The notes under the pieces are model-generated. The model saw only the letters and a program-made list of their open reading frames with translations, had not been told where the DNA came from and did no database searches. A DNA stretch of 64,000 nt from Planctomycetota bacterium. Lineage in GTDB: Bacteria > Planctomycetota > SZUA-567 > H5-PLA8. A program made the translations under genes and the position numbers. The stretch covers positions 134,411 to 198,410 of the forward strand of contig JAKLKQ010000004.1 in assembly GCA_023150555.1 (NCBI GenBank), read 5' to 3'. Shown here piece after piece: positions 42,107 through 50,986 of the stretch. How positions within the stretch are numbered: the first letter of the stretch is position 1; every line of letters begins with the position of its first letter.

Positions 42107-43146
42107 TCCTTGGCCTTCTCCTTCTCCGCGTTCGCTTCGGCCTGCACGGCGCGCTCGGCGGCCTGCGCGGCGTCGGCCTTCTCGCGGTCGTTCTGGACGG
42201 CGTTCTTGGCTTCGGCGGCCTCGCGCTGGCGGCGCTTCTCCTCGTCCCACCATTTATTCCACGCACCCAGGTCCTTCCCGACCCGCGCGCCGGCGGCGTC
42301 CTCCAGGATGCGCAGGATGTAGTGGTCCGCGTAGACCATCAGCGGCTTGACGTCCAGCACCACGCCGATGAGGAAGCTGCGCACGATCGGATCGTAGCTG
42401 TCGCCGCTGATCTCGTAGTCGGCGATGTACGACTGCTGCCGCGCGACGACCATGTGCGCGCGCGGGCCGGGGCCCCAGATCTCGCGCCAGTGCTCGATCA
42501 CGACCCGCTGCACCCGCGCGGGCGGCAGCGCGGCCAGGGCGCGCAGCGCGCGGCGCTGTTCCTCGGGCTCGCGCTGGCGGATGCCCTTCAGGAGCATCTC
42601 GGGGACGCGCTCGTCGTCCTTCTTCGCGGCAATCTCCTGCACGGCCTCGTCGCGGATCTTCGCGTCGGCGTCGCGAATGGCCATCTCGACCAGCGCCGGC
42701 GTGACGCGGCCTTCGGGATCCTGCTCGGCGCTGAAGGCTTTGAGTTCGGCCAGCGCGGGGCGGCGCAGGTCGGCCTGCGCGTACTTGACGATGCGGCCCA
42801 GCGCCTCGAGGCGCTCGCTGGGCTTCAGCGCGGCCCAGGCTTCCTTGGCGCGCTCGTTGCCGCTCACCACCTTGCGGAAGGTGTCGGTGTGGCGCAGCGC
42901 GGCGGTCTCGGGCGCCAGCGCGACTTCGACTTCGTCGCCTTCCGGCGGCGGTTTCTTCCCGGCTTCGGCCTGTGCGCGGGCTTTGCGCACCGCGTCGGGC
43001 GCGGCGATCTCGGGGGGCAGCTTGCCGGGCACCGTCGTCACCAGTGAGGTACTCGTGCCGCCGCCTCCGGACTCCGAGGTGGCCCCCAAAGCGGAGAGCG
43101 CGGCGGTGGCGCAAGCCGTTGCCAGAACTATAGATACGCGCGGCAT
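42103..43146 (-). CDS. Exported HEAT-like protein, paralogue 1 of a tandem pair
   Basis: A 347-residue protein with an N-terminal signal (MPRVSIVLATACATAALSALGA). The helical middle (about residues 95-245) has HEAT-like units such as ALVEMAIRDADAKIRDEAVQEI. It shares the C-terminal block RAHMVVARQQSYIADYEI / DPIVRSFLIGVVLD with the downstream gene, and ends in a highly charged Lys/Glu/Ala tail. ATG 43146 gives the signal peptide; the open frame continues upstream but not with signal-like sequence. Role unknown; a periplasmic protein-protein interaction role is a guess from the fold. Confidence 0.65.
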   Translation of the reverse strand: MPRVSIVLATACATAALSALGATSESGGGGTSTSLVTTVPGKLPPEIAAPDAVRKARAQAEAGKKPPPEGDEVEVALAPETAALRHTDTFRKVVSGNERAKEAWAALKPSERLEALGRIVKYAQADLRRPALAELKAFSAEQDPEGRVTPALVEMAIRDADAKIRDEAVQEIAAKKDDERVPEMLLKGIRQREPEEQRRALRALAALPPARVQRVVIEHWREIWGPGPRAHMVVARQQSYIADYEISGDSYDPIVRSFLIGVVLDVKPLMVYADHYILRILEDAAGARVGKDLGAWNKWWDEEKRRQREAAEAKNAVQNDREKADAAQAAERAVQAEANAEKEKAKE

Positions 43147-43239
43147 GCGGATAGCCCCCGGGCGTGAATTGCTCCTATAAATAGACGGCGCCTTCCCATA
43201 GGGTATTAGGTGCTTCGGCTGATTAAAGGAGTGATTGCT

Positions 43240-43545
43240 TTGGCGCACGCGCAGGACACGACGGCCATCGACGAGGTTCCGCCGGTCGGCATCGCTCCCG
43301 AAGGGCAGGACTTCAAGCACCCGTGGATCGTCAGCGCGGTGGTCTCGGCGCTGGCCTTCGCCACGGGCGGGCTGATCCTGTACCTGACCGGCTGGTGGGC
43401 GAAGATCCACAACTGGGCCGACATCACCTTCGTGATCTACTTCGCGATCCTGTTCCCGGTGATCGTGGGCTTCTTCTTCTACGGTATCTATCTGCTGGTC
43501 CGGAAACTCAGCGGACACAAGCGCGACCTGAAGCAGCGCTGGTAA
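43240..43545 (+). CDS. Small membrane protein, two transmembrane helices
   Basis: A protein of 101 residues if it starts at TTG 43240, which has AAAGGAG eight bases upstream; GTG 43210 and GTG 43231 are in-frame alternatives. Two hydrophobic helices lie at about residues 30-52 (IVSAVVSALAFATGGLILYL) and 62-86 (ITFVIYFAILFPVIVGFFFYGIYLL, broken here after FFF in reading). A basic tail (RKLSGHKRDLKQRW) should stay cytoplasmic. I do not recognise the family. It is divergent from the HEAT-like pair. Confidence 0.65.
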   Translation: MAHAQDTTAIDEVPPVGIAPEGQDFKHPWIVSAVVSALAFATGGLILYLTGWWAKIHNWADITFVIYFAILFPVIVGFFFYGIYLLVRKLSGHKRDLKQRW

Positions 43546-43586
43546 TATTGTCCGAACCGCGTGTCCGCATAGCACGTAACTTACGT

Positions 43587-44171
43587 ATGAAGGCAGCCCA
43601 TTCGCCTACTCTTCGTGCGCACGCCGCTCGGCGCCCCAAGCGCTTTCAGTTCAGTCTCAAATCACTGGTCATTGCATCGCTGGTCGCCGGCGCGCTGCTA
43701 GGCGCAGGGTTCGTTGCATGGGGCATCTGGAAAGGCCGTACGGAGATCATCGAACGCCTCAACGATCCGCAAGAGGTTGTCGGTTGGAATACACAGGGCC
43801 TTCAACTCGCCGAGGGACGCACGGTGGCGCTGCCTGGCATCGATGAGTTGCCTGCGAAGTCGGTGACGCTCGACTTTGCGGTCAAGCACGGTGTGGAACT
43901 GTAGGGCGAGCGCGTATACACGCTGCTCGAGATCTACCATTGGTGCGGCAACGATCCGGTGCGCAAGCATTGGGTGCGCGCGGATCTTGCGAACGCGCTT
44001 CGATTCAGCCAGGAGGTCCTGCCGGTGGGAGAAGGGGATCAGGTTCAATGGCTGCCCAATCCATTGGGCGAGCAATACCTTCTTCGCCGGAGGCTCTGGG
44101 ACCCGGGCTCGCACTATGGATTCATGCAGCAGGAAGAGTCTGCGAATCAAAGCTCCTCAAAAGATCAATAG
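43587..44171 (+). pseudogene. Small membrane protein gene interrupted by an in-frame TAG
   Basis: From ATG 43587 the frame codes RRPKRFQFSLKSLVIASLVA and a membrane helix, reaches TAG at 43902-43904 after 105 residues, then stays open in the same frame for another 88 codons (GERVYTLLEIYHWCGNDPV ... RKHWVRADLANALRF) to TAG 44169-44171. The downstream part has coding-like composition and no good start of its own near the break. The KRFQFSLKSL opening resembles the protein at 47443. The simplest reading is one gene of about 194 residues disabled by a nonsense mutation; readthrough or a base error are alternatives. It abuts the convergent oxidoreductase gene with no gap. Confidence 0.6.
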
Positions 44172-45212
44172 TCAACCGACCTTCGTCCTCGTGCCCTTCT
44201 CGCCCGCTTTGTAGATCGCGTCGATGATCTCGAGCGACTTCACGCCATCCTCGGCGCGCGCGCAGCGCGGCGCGTGGCTCGGATTGAGCAGCGCTTGCGA
44301 GACGTCCTCGAGCTGCATGCGGAAGAGGTCGCGGTGCTCGACGGGCAGCTTCTCGCATGCAGGCGGCTGCGGGTCGCCGGTGAAGCGTTCCAGCCGCACG
44401 CACGGGTTGTCGATGGCGCTGAGCACGTAGTCGCCGCGCAGCGAAGCTTCCGTGCCGGCGAGTTCGAAGCCCGTGCGGAAGGGCTCGACGAAGGAAACCG
44501 AGAGCTCCGCCGGAATGCCGCCGTCCAGCGTGACTATCGCGCGCGCGCGGTCCTCGACGCGCCCGGCTTTCAGATCGCGCGGCGGATCGACGAACGCGAT
44601 CGCTTCGCGCACCTCGCGCCCCGAGACGTAGCGCAGGAAATCGGCGACGTGCGGGCCCAGGTCCAGCAGCGGGCCGCCGCCGCTCAAGCCGGCGTCGCGC
44701 CGCCAGACGCCGGGCGCACAGCGGAAGGCGAAGAACGCGCGCAGCGCGCGCAGTTCGCCCAGCGCGTTGCTTTTGACCATCGCATGCGCCTGCTCGACGG
44801 CATGGTGGTAGCGGCAGCAGTGTCCCACGAACAGCGGCACGTTCTTCGCGGCGCAGGCGTCGCGCATCGTGCGGCATTCCGCGGCGCTCAGGCCCATGGG
44901 CTTCTCGCACAGCACGGCCTTGCCCGCGGCGGCGCAGGCGAGCACGTCGTCGAGATGCCCGGCGTTGTGCCCGGCGATCCAGACGGCGTGGACGTTCTTG
45001 TCGGAAAGCAGCTCGTCGCGCGAGGCGTAAGCGCCGGGCACGCCGGCGGCATCGGCCGCCGCGCGGGCCTGCGCGGCGTCGCGTTTCTGGATCGCAACGA
45101 TGCGGGTGATTTTCGAGCCGGCGAAGGCGGGCAGCACGCGGCGCTGCGCGAAACGGCCGCAGCCGAGGATGCCCCAGCCGACCGGCGGGCGAGCAGCGAA
45201 GGGGGAAGTCAT
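44172..45212 (-). CDS. Gfo/Idh/MocA-family NAD(P)-dependent oxidoreductase
   Basis: A 346-residue protein. The N-terminal Rossmann fold has WGILGCGRFAQRRVLPAF (about residues 13-30), and the family's EKP motif is in KAVLCEKPMGL (about residue 104). The C-terminal beta-sheet substrate domain (about 130-340) includes GGGPLLDLGPHVADFLRYV with the conserved DxGxH pattern. Such enzymes oxidise or reduce sugars and polyols; the substrate cannot be told from sequence. It stands alone on the minus strand, fitting a genome with other carbohydrate functions. Confidence 0.9.
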   Translation of the reverse strand: MTSPFAARPPVGWGILGCGRFAQRRVLPAFAGSKITRIVAIQKRDAAQARAAADAAGVPGAYASRDELLSDKNVHAVWIAGHNAGHLDDVLACAAAGKAVLCEKPMGLSAAECRTMRDACAAKNVPLFVGHCCRYHHAVEQAHAMVKSNALGELRALRAFFAFRCAPGVWRRDAGLSGGGPLLDLGPHVADFLRYVSGREVREAIAFVDPPRDLKAGRVEDRARAIVTLDGGIPAELSVSFVEPFRTGFELAGTEASLRGDYVLSAIDNPCVRLERFTGDPQPPACEKLPVEHRDLFRMQLEDVSQALLNPSHAPRCARAEDGVKSLEIIDAIYKAGEKGTRTKVG

Positions 45213-45499
45213 ACCTTCTCCAGCCTACGCGCTTCGAGCGGGAAGGAAATGGGAGATGTCGCGCGGGCCTTTTAGTTCAAGCACCGGCCCGGTGGCAGGC
45301 CTTTCGCGCGGCCGATGCTGCCGCACGCCGGGCGCATGACTCAAGCCGCAAGACTCGGGACTCGAGCAGGCGCGGAAGTTCTCCGCCGCCGTTCGCCTCT
45401 TTTATTTTGTTGTCGGGGGGATCGATCGGGTATGGGAGCTTTTACTACCTTCACTTCCTTTCTTTATGCCGACTACGCATGTTTGAGCTTCGACAATGA

Positions 45500-45670
45500 T
45501 AGGTGGTGACGCCGGCGCCACCCTTGCAGGGTGGTCCGTTCACACGCAGCCCTGTGATGCACACCTTCGGGTCTTAGCCCCGGGCCTTCCCGGGGCCCTC
45601 CAAGCTGGCCACTTGGCACCAGGAAAGGGGGAGTAAGCACTGCGAGTTGCTTACGCCCTGGCCCGATGTT
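45500..45670 (-). ncRNA. Candidate structured non-coding RNA
   Basis: A GC-rich block about 160-170 bases long inside AT-rich DNA. Hairpins are visible on paper: GTAAGCA with TGCTTAC around 45633-45654, GCCCCGGG with CCCGGGGC around 45577-45596, ACCCT with AGGGT around 45521-45534, and GGTGACGCC with GGCGCCACC around 45507-45524. A minus-strand sigma-70 promoter would start transcription near 45670, reading through the whole block. I compared it mentally with 6S, SRP, tmRNA, RNase P and common riboswitches and saw no match. No terminator with a T tract was found at its left end. Confidence 0.4.
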
Positions 45671-45676
45671 AAAAAC

Positions 45677-45705
45677 ATTTAAGCATTGAAACAGGCATCT
45701 GTCAA
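45677..45705 (-). promoter_or_regulatory. Sigma-70-type promoter facing the structured block
   Basis: Minus strand: TTGACA (45700-45705), 17-base spacer, TTAAAT (45677-45682). The -35 is perfect and the -10 matches four of six. No minus-strand gene begins until 45212, so it most likely serves a non-coding transcript or a long leader. Confidence 0.55.
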
Positions 45706-45804
45706 CGGCAATTACCGAAGATAAATCAAATGTTGTTAAGTTATTACCATGCAAATACTTATATTAATATTAGGTTTACGAATAAGCGCTGCCTCGAAAA
45801 GGAT

Positions 45805-45821
45805 CATACGCAATGCGTATG
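45805..45821. promoter_or_regulatory. Perfect palindrome upstream of gdhA
   Basis: CATACGCA and TGCGTATG flank a single A: an uninterrupted 8-base-arm palindrome about 110 bases before the gdhA start. It is a good candidate for a dimeric repressor or activator site. The protein is unknown. Confidence 0.5.
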
Positions 45822-45913
45822 CCCGGGCGCGCGCAGACCCTTCCTTGCCAGCGGACGGGGCATGCTATATGACCGGCTTTTTCAATCGATCGCCCGCTCG
45901 AAGGCCGCAGTAG

Positions 45914-47290
<1,377 letters not shown>

Positions 47291-47293
47291 CGG

Positions 47294-47313
47294 CAGGGGC
47301 GAGCGGTCAGGGA
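47294..47313 (+). repeat. Dispersed intergenic repeat, family B, copy 2
   Basis: AGGGGCGAGCGGTCAGGG just after gdhA, matching the copy at 38182-38210 over about 18 bases. Confidence 0.55.
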
Positions 47314-47442
47314 CGATGGGTGAAGGGATTTCCTTTCGTTCTCACCCTTGATCCTGCGCGGTGGTCTGGGAGGGCGAGGCTCCGCCCGAGCCGCGTAAAA
47401 CGAGCAGCACCTATTCCAGATAGGCCGCGCTATACTTGAGGC

Positions 47443-47853
47443 ATGGCCGAGCCCGAATCCAAACCGCGCCGCCGCTTTCAACTCCACCTCAGCACCTGCA
47501 TCATCGTGATGGTCGTCGCGGGCGTGCTCGTTTGGGCGAATGCAGTTCCCAGAAAGGTCGGCGAAGATACATGTGATGGGATGCGTGGGAATTTTATGGA
47601 GCGCGGGTGGCCCTGGAGTTTTCATGAGCGTACTGAGATGATCGAAGCGTTCCGGGCGAAGATTCACGCCTGGGTGCCCGCAGACAGCATCGAAAGTTAC
47701 CAGCACCCCGATTGGGCATTCTCACCAACGAACGCGCTAGCGGATTTTTTTCTCTCGCTGACAATTTTGGCTGCCGTTACGGCTGCCTGCGAGTGGTGGA
47801 TTCGCAGGCGAGCGGCGCCTGAAGGAATCAACGCACAGAAAACGGAATCGTAA
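47443..47853 (+). CDS. Small membrane protein with RRRFQ signature
   Basis: A 136-residue protein. The N-terminal KPRRRFQLHLSTCIIVMVVA leads into a membrane helix (about residues 14-34), and a second helix lies near 100-120 (LADFFLSLTILAAVTAAC). The loop between them is rich in Trp and charged residues. The opening resembles that of the interrupted gene at 43587 (KRFQFSLKSL) and, from memory, many small membrane proteins in planctomycetes. TATACT at 47431-47436 ends six bases before the ATG, so the mRNA may be leaderless. Function unknown. Confidence 0.65.
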   Translation: MAEPESKPRRRFQLHLSTCIIVMVVAGVLVWANAVPRKVGEDTCDGMRGNFMERGWPWSFHERTEMIEAFRAKIHAWVPADSIESYQHPDWAFSPTNALADFFLSLTILAAVTAACEWWIRRRAAPEGINAQKTES

Positions 47854-47860
47854 GAAAATC

Positions 47861-47893
47861 TTTCTCTGTGTCCTCTGTGATCTCTGTGGTGAA
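47861..47893 (-). repeat. Dispersed intergenic repeat, family A, copy 2
   Basis: A CTCTGTGTCCTCTGTGATC element in the gap between the convergent membrane-protein and DUF4432-like genes. On the minus strand it reads CACAGAGATCACAGAGGAC, like the copy at 27931. Confidence 0.6.
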
Positions 47894-47901
47894 TTCGAAA
47901 A

Positions 47902-48942
47902 TTACTTCGCGCGGCACTGCGCGTCGATGCTCTTCACCGGCTTGCCGCCGGGGATCGCGAAGGCCTGGAAGCGCGTGCCGACGGTCCCGCGCGCGGGGAG
48001 TTCGAGCAGCGGCTCGTTGCGCTCGCGCGGGAAGGGCAGGTGCGAGACCGGTTCCACTGCCATGGCGTACGCCTCGCCGTACCACGGGCTGCCGGTTCCG
48101 GCGTTGGTCTCCTGCCAGATCCACACGACGGGGAAGCGTTTCGCGTCCCAGCGCATCCCGAATCCGATCTTCTTCTTCGCGTTGACCAGCGCGTACCAGC
48201 CGTCGTTCAGGTTCTCGAGGTAGAGCATGCGCCCGATGCGGCTGCCTTCGGGCGGCATCGCGCCGAAGTCGTACGGCTTTCCGTCGAGCTTGCCTTTGGG
48301 CCAGCTCGTCTGCGCCTTAAGGTTGACGTTGACGGTCTTGGCAGGTGCGTAGAGCGTGCAGTCGCCGCTCAGGAAGGGCGCGCCGAAGGCCGGGTGGTGG
48401 CCCCACAGAACGCCGATCTTCTGCCCAGACAAGTTGTGGGCGGTCTCGTCGAGCGTCACGACGGGGCTGCCGCTTTCGATGGTCATGCGCCGTTCGAGCA
48501 CCAGCGGCATCTTGCGCGTGCGCACGTGGAACGTGACGCTGACGCGTTCGGGCGTGTCTTCCTCGACGCGCACCTCCCACGGCAGGCCCCAGACCTCGCC
48601 GTGCTGGTACATCATCCCGCCGTCGACCTTCTCGGGGAGCGATCCGTGCGGAAAGAGTTCCTGCCAGCCGCCGAAGTAGTAGTCGCCGAAGCACTTCTCG
48701 GGGCTGGTCGGCGGGTAGGAGGTTTCCACGGGCCGCGGGCCGGTGGGGTTGGCCCAGAGGAAATCGACGTCGAGCGGCTTGTAGAGGAACTCGACGACGT
48801 CTGCGCCCTTGCCGGCGAGCACCGTCATGCGCAGCAACTCGTTCTGCAGCACCACTGCGCGGTGGCCCCACAGGGTCAGGTCGGTTTCCAACCGGCAGCC
48901 GTGGTTGCGCTTGGCCAGGACGTGCGGCTTCGGGATGGGCAT
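47902..48942 (-). CDS. DUF4432 / aldose-1-epimerase-like protein
   Basis: A 346-residue beta-rich protein of the galactose-mutarotase-like superfamily. Diagnostic-looking stretches are NELLRMTVLAGKGADVVEFLY, FGGWQELFPHG, LWGHHPAFGAPFL with its two histidines, and a C-terminal WIWQETNAGTGSPWYG. These proteins bind or epimerise sugars. ATG 48942 has GGAGAAC just upstream; an in-frame TTG at 48960 is less likely. It could serve the same carbohydrate metabolism as the Gfo/Idh/MocA enzyme nearby, but there is no direct link. Confidence 0.75.
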   Translation of the reverse strand: MPIPKPHVLAKRNHGCRLETDLTLWGHRAVVLQNELLRMTVLAGKGADVVEFLYKPLDVDFLWANPTGPRPVETSYPPTSPEKCFGDYYFGGWQELFPHGSLPEKVDGGMMYQHGEVWGLPWEVRVEEDTPERVSVTFHVRTRKMPLVLERRMTIESGSPVVTLDETAHNLSGQKIGVLWGHHPAFGAPFLSGDCTLYAPAKTVNVNLKAQTSWPKGKLDGKPYDFGAMPPEGSRIGRMLYLENLNDGWYALVNAKKKIGFGMRWDAKRFPVVWIWQETNAGTGSPWYGEAYAMAVEPVSHLPFPRERNEPLLELPARGTVGTRFQAFAIPGGKPVKSIDAQCRAK

Positions 48943-48973
48943 GGTGTTCTCCGGAGGCAAAAGTCCATTCTAT

Positions 48974-49003
48974 CCGCAGAGGACGCAGAGAGCGCGGAGA
49001 AAG
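48974..49003 (+). repeat. Dispersed intergenic repeat, family A, copy 3
   Basis: CCGCAGAGGACGCAGAGA element. It faces copy 4 at 49091-49114 in inverted orientation, so the two bracket about 90 bases with no gene. Confidence 0.6.
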
Positions 49004-49090
49004 ACGGAAAGTGTCAATGGCCCCATGGCGATGGCTGAAAACTTCCCGCCGGCGCGCGCGCCGTATCTCCCATTACATGTCGTTCTCAGC

Positions 49091-49114
49091 GGCCTCTGCG
49101 TTCTCCGCGGTTAA
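49091..49114 (-). repeat. Dispersed intergenic repeat, family A, copy 4
   Basis: Plus strand GGCCTCTGCGTTCTCCGCGG, which inverted reads CCGCGGAGAACGCAGAGG. It overlaps the stop codon of the small membrane protein that ends at 49111. Confidence 0.6.
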
Positions 49115-49410
49115 AGGTTCTTGTCTTCGTCGTAGATGCTGTGCTGCTTGCGAAAGTCCGCGCGCAGGCGGCTGCGCCAGGCGTAGCCGTGGGCGATCCC
49201 GGCCGCCAGCAGCACCGCGCCGGCGGGCAGCGGCATCCAGACCCAGACGCAGGCGTCCGGCCAGAGGACCACCCCCGCGAGGCCGGCGGCCAGGGAAACC
49301 AATCCGCAAAGCGTTAGGGCCTTCTGCACGCGCGTGCCGCGGCGGCGGCAGGCGGCCTGGAAGTCGAAGACGGGGTTCCCCGTCGTGTGCATGGCGGACT
49401 TGTCCGGCAC
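49111..49410 (-). CDS. Small membrane protein, two transmembrane helices
   Basis: A protein of 99 residues from GTG 49410, chosen because AAGGAG lies ten bases upstream; ATG 49392 is the alternative. Two helices lie at about residues 31-47 (TLCGLVSLAAGLAGVVLW) and 52-70 (VWMPLPAGAVLLAAGIAHG). A basic, aromatic tail (YAWRSRLRADFRKQHSIYDE) follows. It is divergent from pgk, sharing a promoter region of about 100 bases. Family not recognised. Confidence 0.6.
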   Translation of the reverse strand: MPDKSAMHTTGNPVFDFQAACRRRGTRVQKALTLCGLVSLAAGLAGVVLWPDACVWVWMPLPAGAVLLAAGIAHGYAWRSRLRADFRKQHSIYDEDKNL

Positions 49411-49515
49411 GGCGGCTTGGCTCCTTAATGCTTGATGCCCGTGTAACAGGGGATAATGTGGCCCTCGGGGACATTTCCGGCAAGTGTACGGGCGGGGCTC
49501 GAAAAGGGGCGAACC

Positions 49516-50703
49516 ATGGCCATCCGGCACCTCAAGGACCTGGACGTGAAGGGCAAGCGCGTGCTCTGCCGCGTGGACTTCAACGTCACCGTGGACAAGA
49601 AGACCGGAAAGATCACCGACGACACGCGCGTGGTCGCGTCCCTGCCCACGATCCGGGACCTGGCGACGCGCGGCGCCAGGGTGATCCTGTGCAGCCACTT
49701 CAAGCGCCCCGAAGGCAAGGTCGTGCCCAGCATGTCGCTGCAGCCGGTGGTCGCCTGCCTGGCCAAGCACCTGGGCAAGCCCGTCGGCTTCGTCGAGGAC
49801 TGCATAGGCGAGTCGGCCAAGATGGCGGTCTCGGCCCTGAAGGACGGCCGTGTGATCCTGCTCGAGAACCTGCGCTTCCACGCCGGCGAGGAAGACGACG
49901 ACCCGGGCTTCGCGAAGCAGCTCGCCGAGTTGGCCGACGTCTACGTCAACGACGCCTTCGGCGCCGCGCACCGCGCCCACGCCAGCGTGCACGCCGTGGC
50001 GAAGCTGATCCCCAACCGCGCGGCGGGCCTGCTGATGGAGAAGGAAGTCGCGTACCTCTCGAAGGTGATGTCCGCGCCCGAGCACCCCTTCGTCGCGATC
50101 CTGGGCGGCGCGAAGGTCAGCGACAAACTGGGCGTCATCGAGAGCCTGCTGCCGAAGTGCGACGCGCTGCTGATCGGCGGCGCGATGGCTTACACCTTCC
50201 TGAAGGCCCAGGGCCTGCCCACCGGCAAGTCGCTCCTCGAGGCGGACCTTGTCGCGACCGCGAAGGCCCTGCTCGAGAAGGCCAAGGCCTTGAAGAAGGA
50301 CCTGCTGCTGCCGAGCGACCACGTCGTCGCGCCGAAGCTCGAGGCCGGCGCGCCGGCGACCGTCGTCGACGGCGACAAGATCCCCGCCGACCAGATGGCC
50401 CTGGACATCGGGCCGCGCACGGCGGAACGCTACGCCGCGGAGATCATGGGCGCGAGCCTGGTCGTGTGGAACGGGCCGCTGGGGGTCTTCGAGATCGAGG
50501 CCTTCGCGCAGGGGACCTTCGCGGTGGCCAAGGCCGTGGCGGCCTCGGGGGCGACCTCGGTGATCGGCGGCGGCGAGTCGGTCGCGGCGGTGAAGAAGGC
50601 CGGCGTCGCGGACAAAATCACCCACATCTCGACGGGCGGCGGCGCGAGCCTGGAGTTCCTCGAAGGCAGGACTCTCCCTGGCGTGGCTGCGCTGGAGGTC
50701 TAG
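49516..50703 (+). CDS. pgk: Phosphoglycerate kinase
   Basis: A 395-residue glycolytic kinase interconverting 1,3-bisphosphoglycerate and 3-phosphoglycerate with ADP/ATP. All family blocks are visible: RVDFNV near the start, [75 protein letters not shown] and [11 protein letters not shown]. Length is normal. ATG 49516 has AAGGGGCG upstream. The stop is TAG and sits in the loop of a short inverted repeat (GGAGGTC / GACCTCC). Confidence 0.97.
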   Translation: MAIRHLKDLDVKGKRVLCRVDFNVTVDKKTGKITDDTRVVASLPTIRDLATRGARVILCSHFKRPEGKVVPSMSLQPVVACLAKHLGKPVGFVEDCIGESAKMAVSALKDGRVILLENLRFHAGEEDDDPGFAKQLAELADVYVNDAFGAAHRAHASVHAVAKLIPNRAAGLLMEKEVAYLSKVMSAPEHPFVAILGGAKVSDKLGVIESLLPKCDALLIGGAMAYTFLKAQGLPTGKSLLEADLVATAKALLEKAKALKKDLLLPSDHVVAPKLEAGAPATVVDGDKIPADQMALDIGPRTAERYAAEIMGASLVVWNGPLGVFEIEAFAQGTFAVAKAVAASGATSVIGGGESVAAVKKAGVADKITHISTGGGASLEFLEGRTLPGVAALEV

Positions 50704-50797
50704 GACCTCCCCATAGGGTCTGTAAGTCGGTTACAGGCCAGGATTTGGCCGCCCAGGGATATCTAACTTAACCCTAAGTGAATGCGTTCCGGCGTCA

Positions 50798-50824
50798 GGA
50801 ACCTCCTTTATATAAGGAGGTTCC
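50798..50824. promoter_or_regulatory. 27-base perfect inverted repeat upstream of the GntR/LacI-type gene
   Basis: Arms of 11 bases (GGAACCTCCTT and AAGGAGGTTCC) around TATAT. It has no T tract, so it is not a simple terminator. The GGAACC / GGTTCC core recalls the GAACCA units near the downstream start codon. It may be an operator or a leader hairpin between pgk and the regulator. Confidence 0.65.
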
Positions 50825-50925
50825 AGGGCGCATATGCTCCATGCAAGCCGGCAACATCATAACCTGTTTATTTCATACATGTTGCATTTTCGATCTCATA
50901 ACCTCATTTTATCACGGGATTTAAG

Positions 50926-50954
50926 TTGCACGCCTCATGGGCGGCGAATATATA
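50926..50954 (+). promoter_or_regulatory. Promoter of the GntR/LacI-type regulator
   Basis: TTGCAC (50926-50931), a 17-base spacer, TATATA (50949-50954). The predicted start is near 50961, about 26 bases before ATG 50987. Confidence 0.65.
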
Positions 50955-50984
50955 GAACCAATATGAGAACCAGTTAAGGAACCA
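50955..50984 (+). promoter_or_regulatory. Three GAACCA repeats at 12-base spacing
   Basis: GAACCA occurs at 50955-50960, 50967-50972 and 50979-50984, exactly 12 bases apart, covering the transcription start and leader up to two bases before the ATG. The last copy overlaps the AAGGA ribosome site. This is well placed for autorepression by the protein encoded immediately downstream. Confidence 0.7.
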
Positions 50985-50986
50985 TA

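Noticed and set aside
45473..45754. A minus-strand frame of 93 codons across the structured block
   Set aside because: No ribosome site, poor composition, and it crosses strong hairpins and the promoter. An RNA is a better explanation.
50834..50974. A 46-codon plus-strand frame between pgk and the regulator, after AAGGAGG
   Set aside because: The ribosome-like site is one arm of the 27-base palindrome and too far from the ATG. The peptide runs through the promoter and operator of the next gene.
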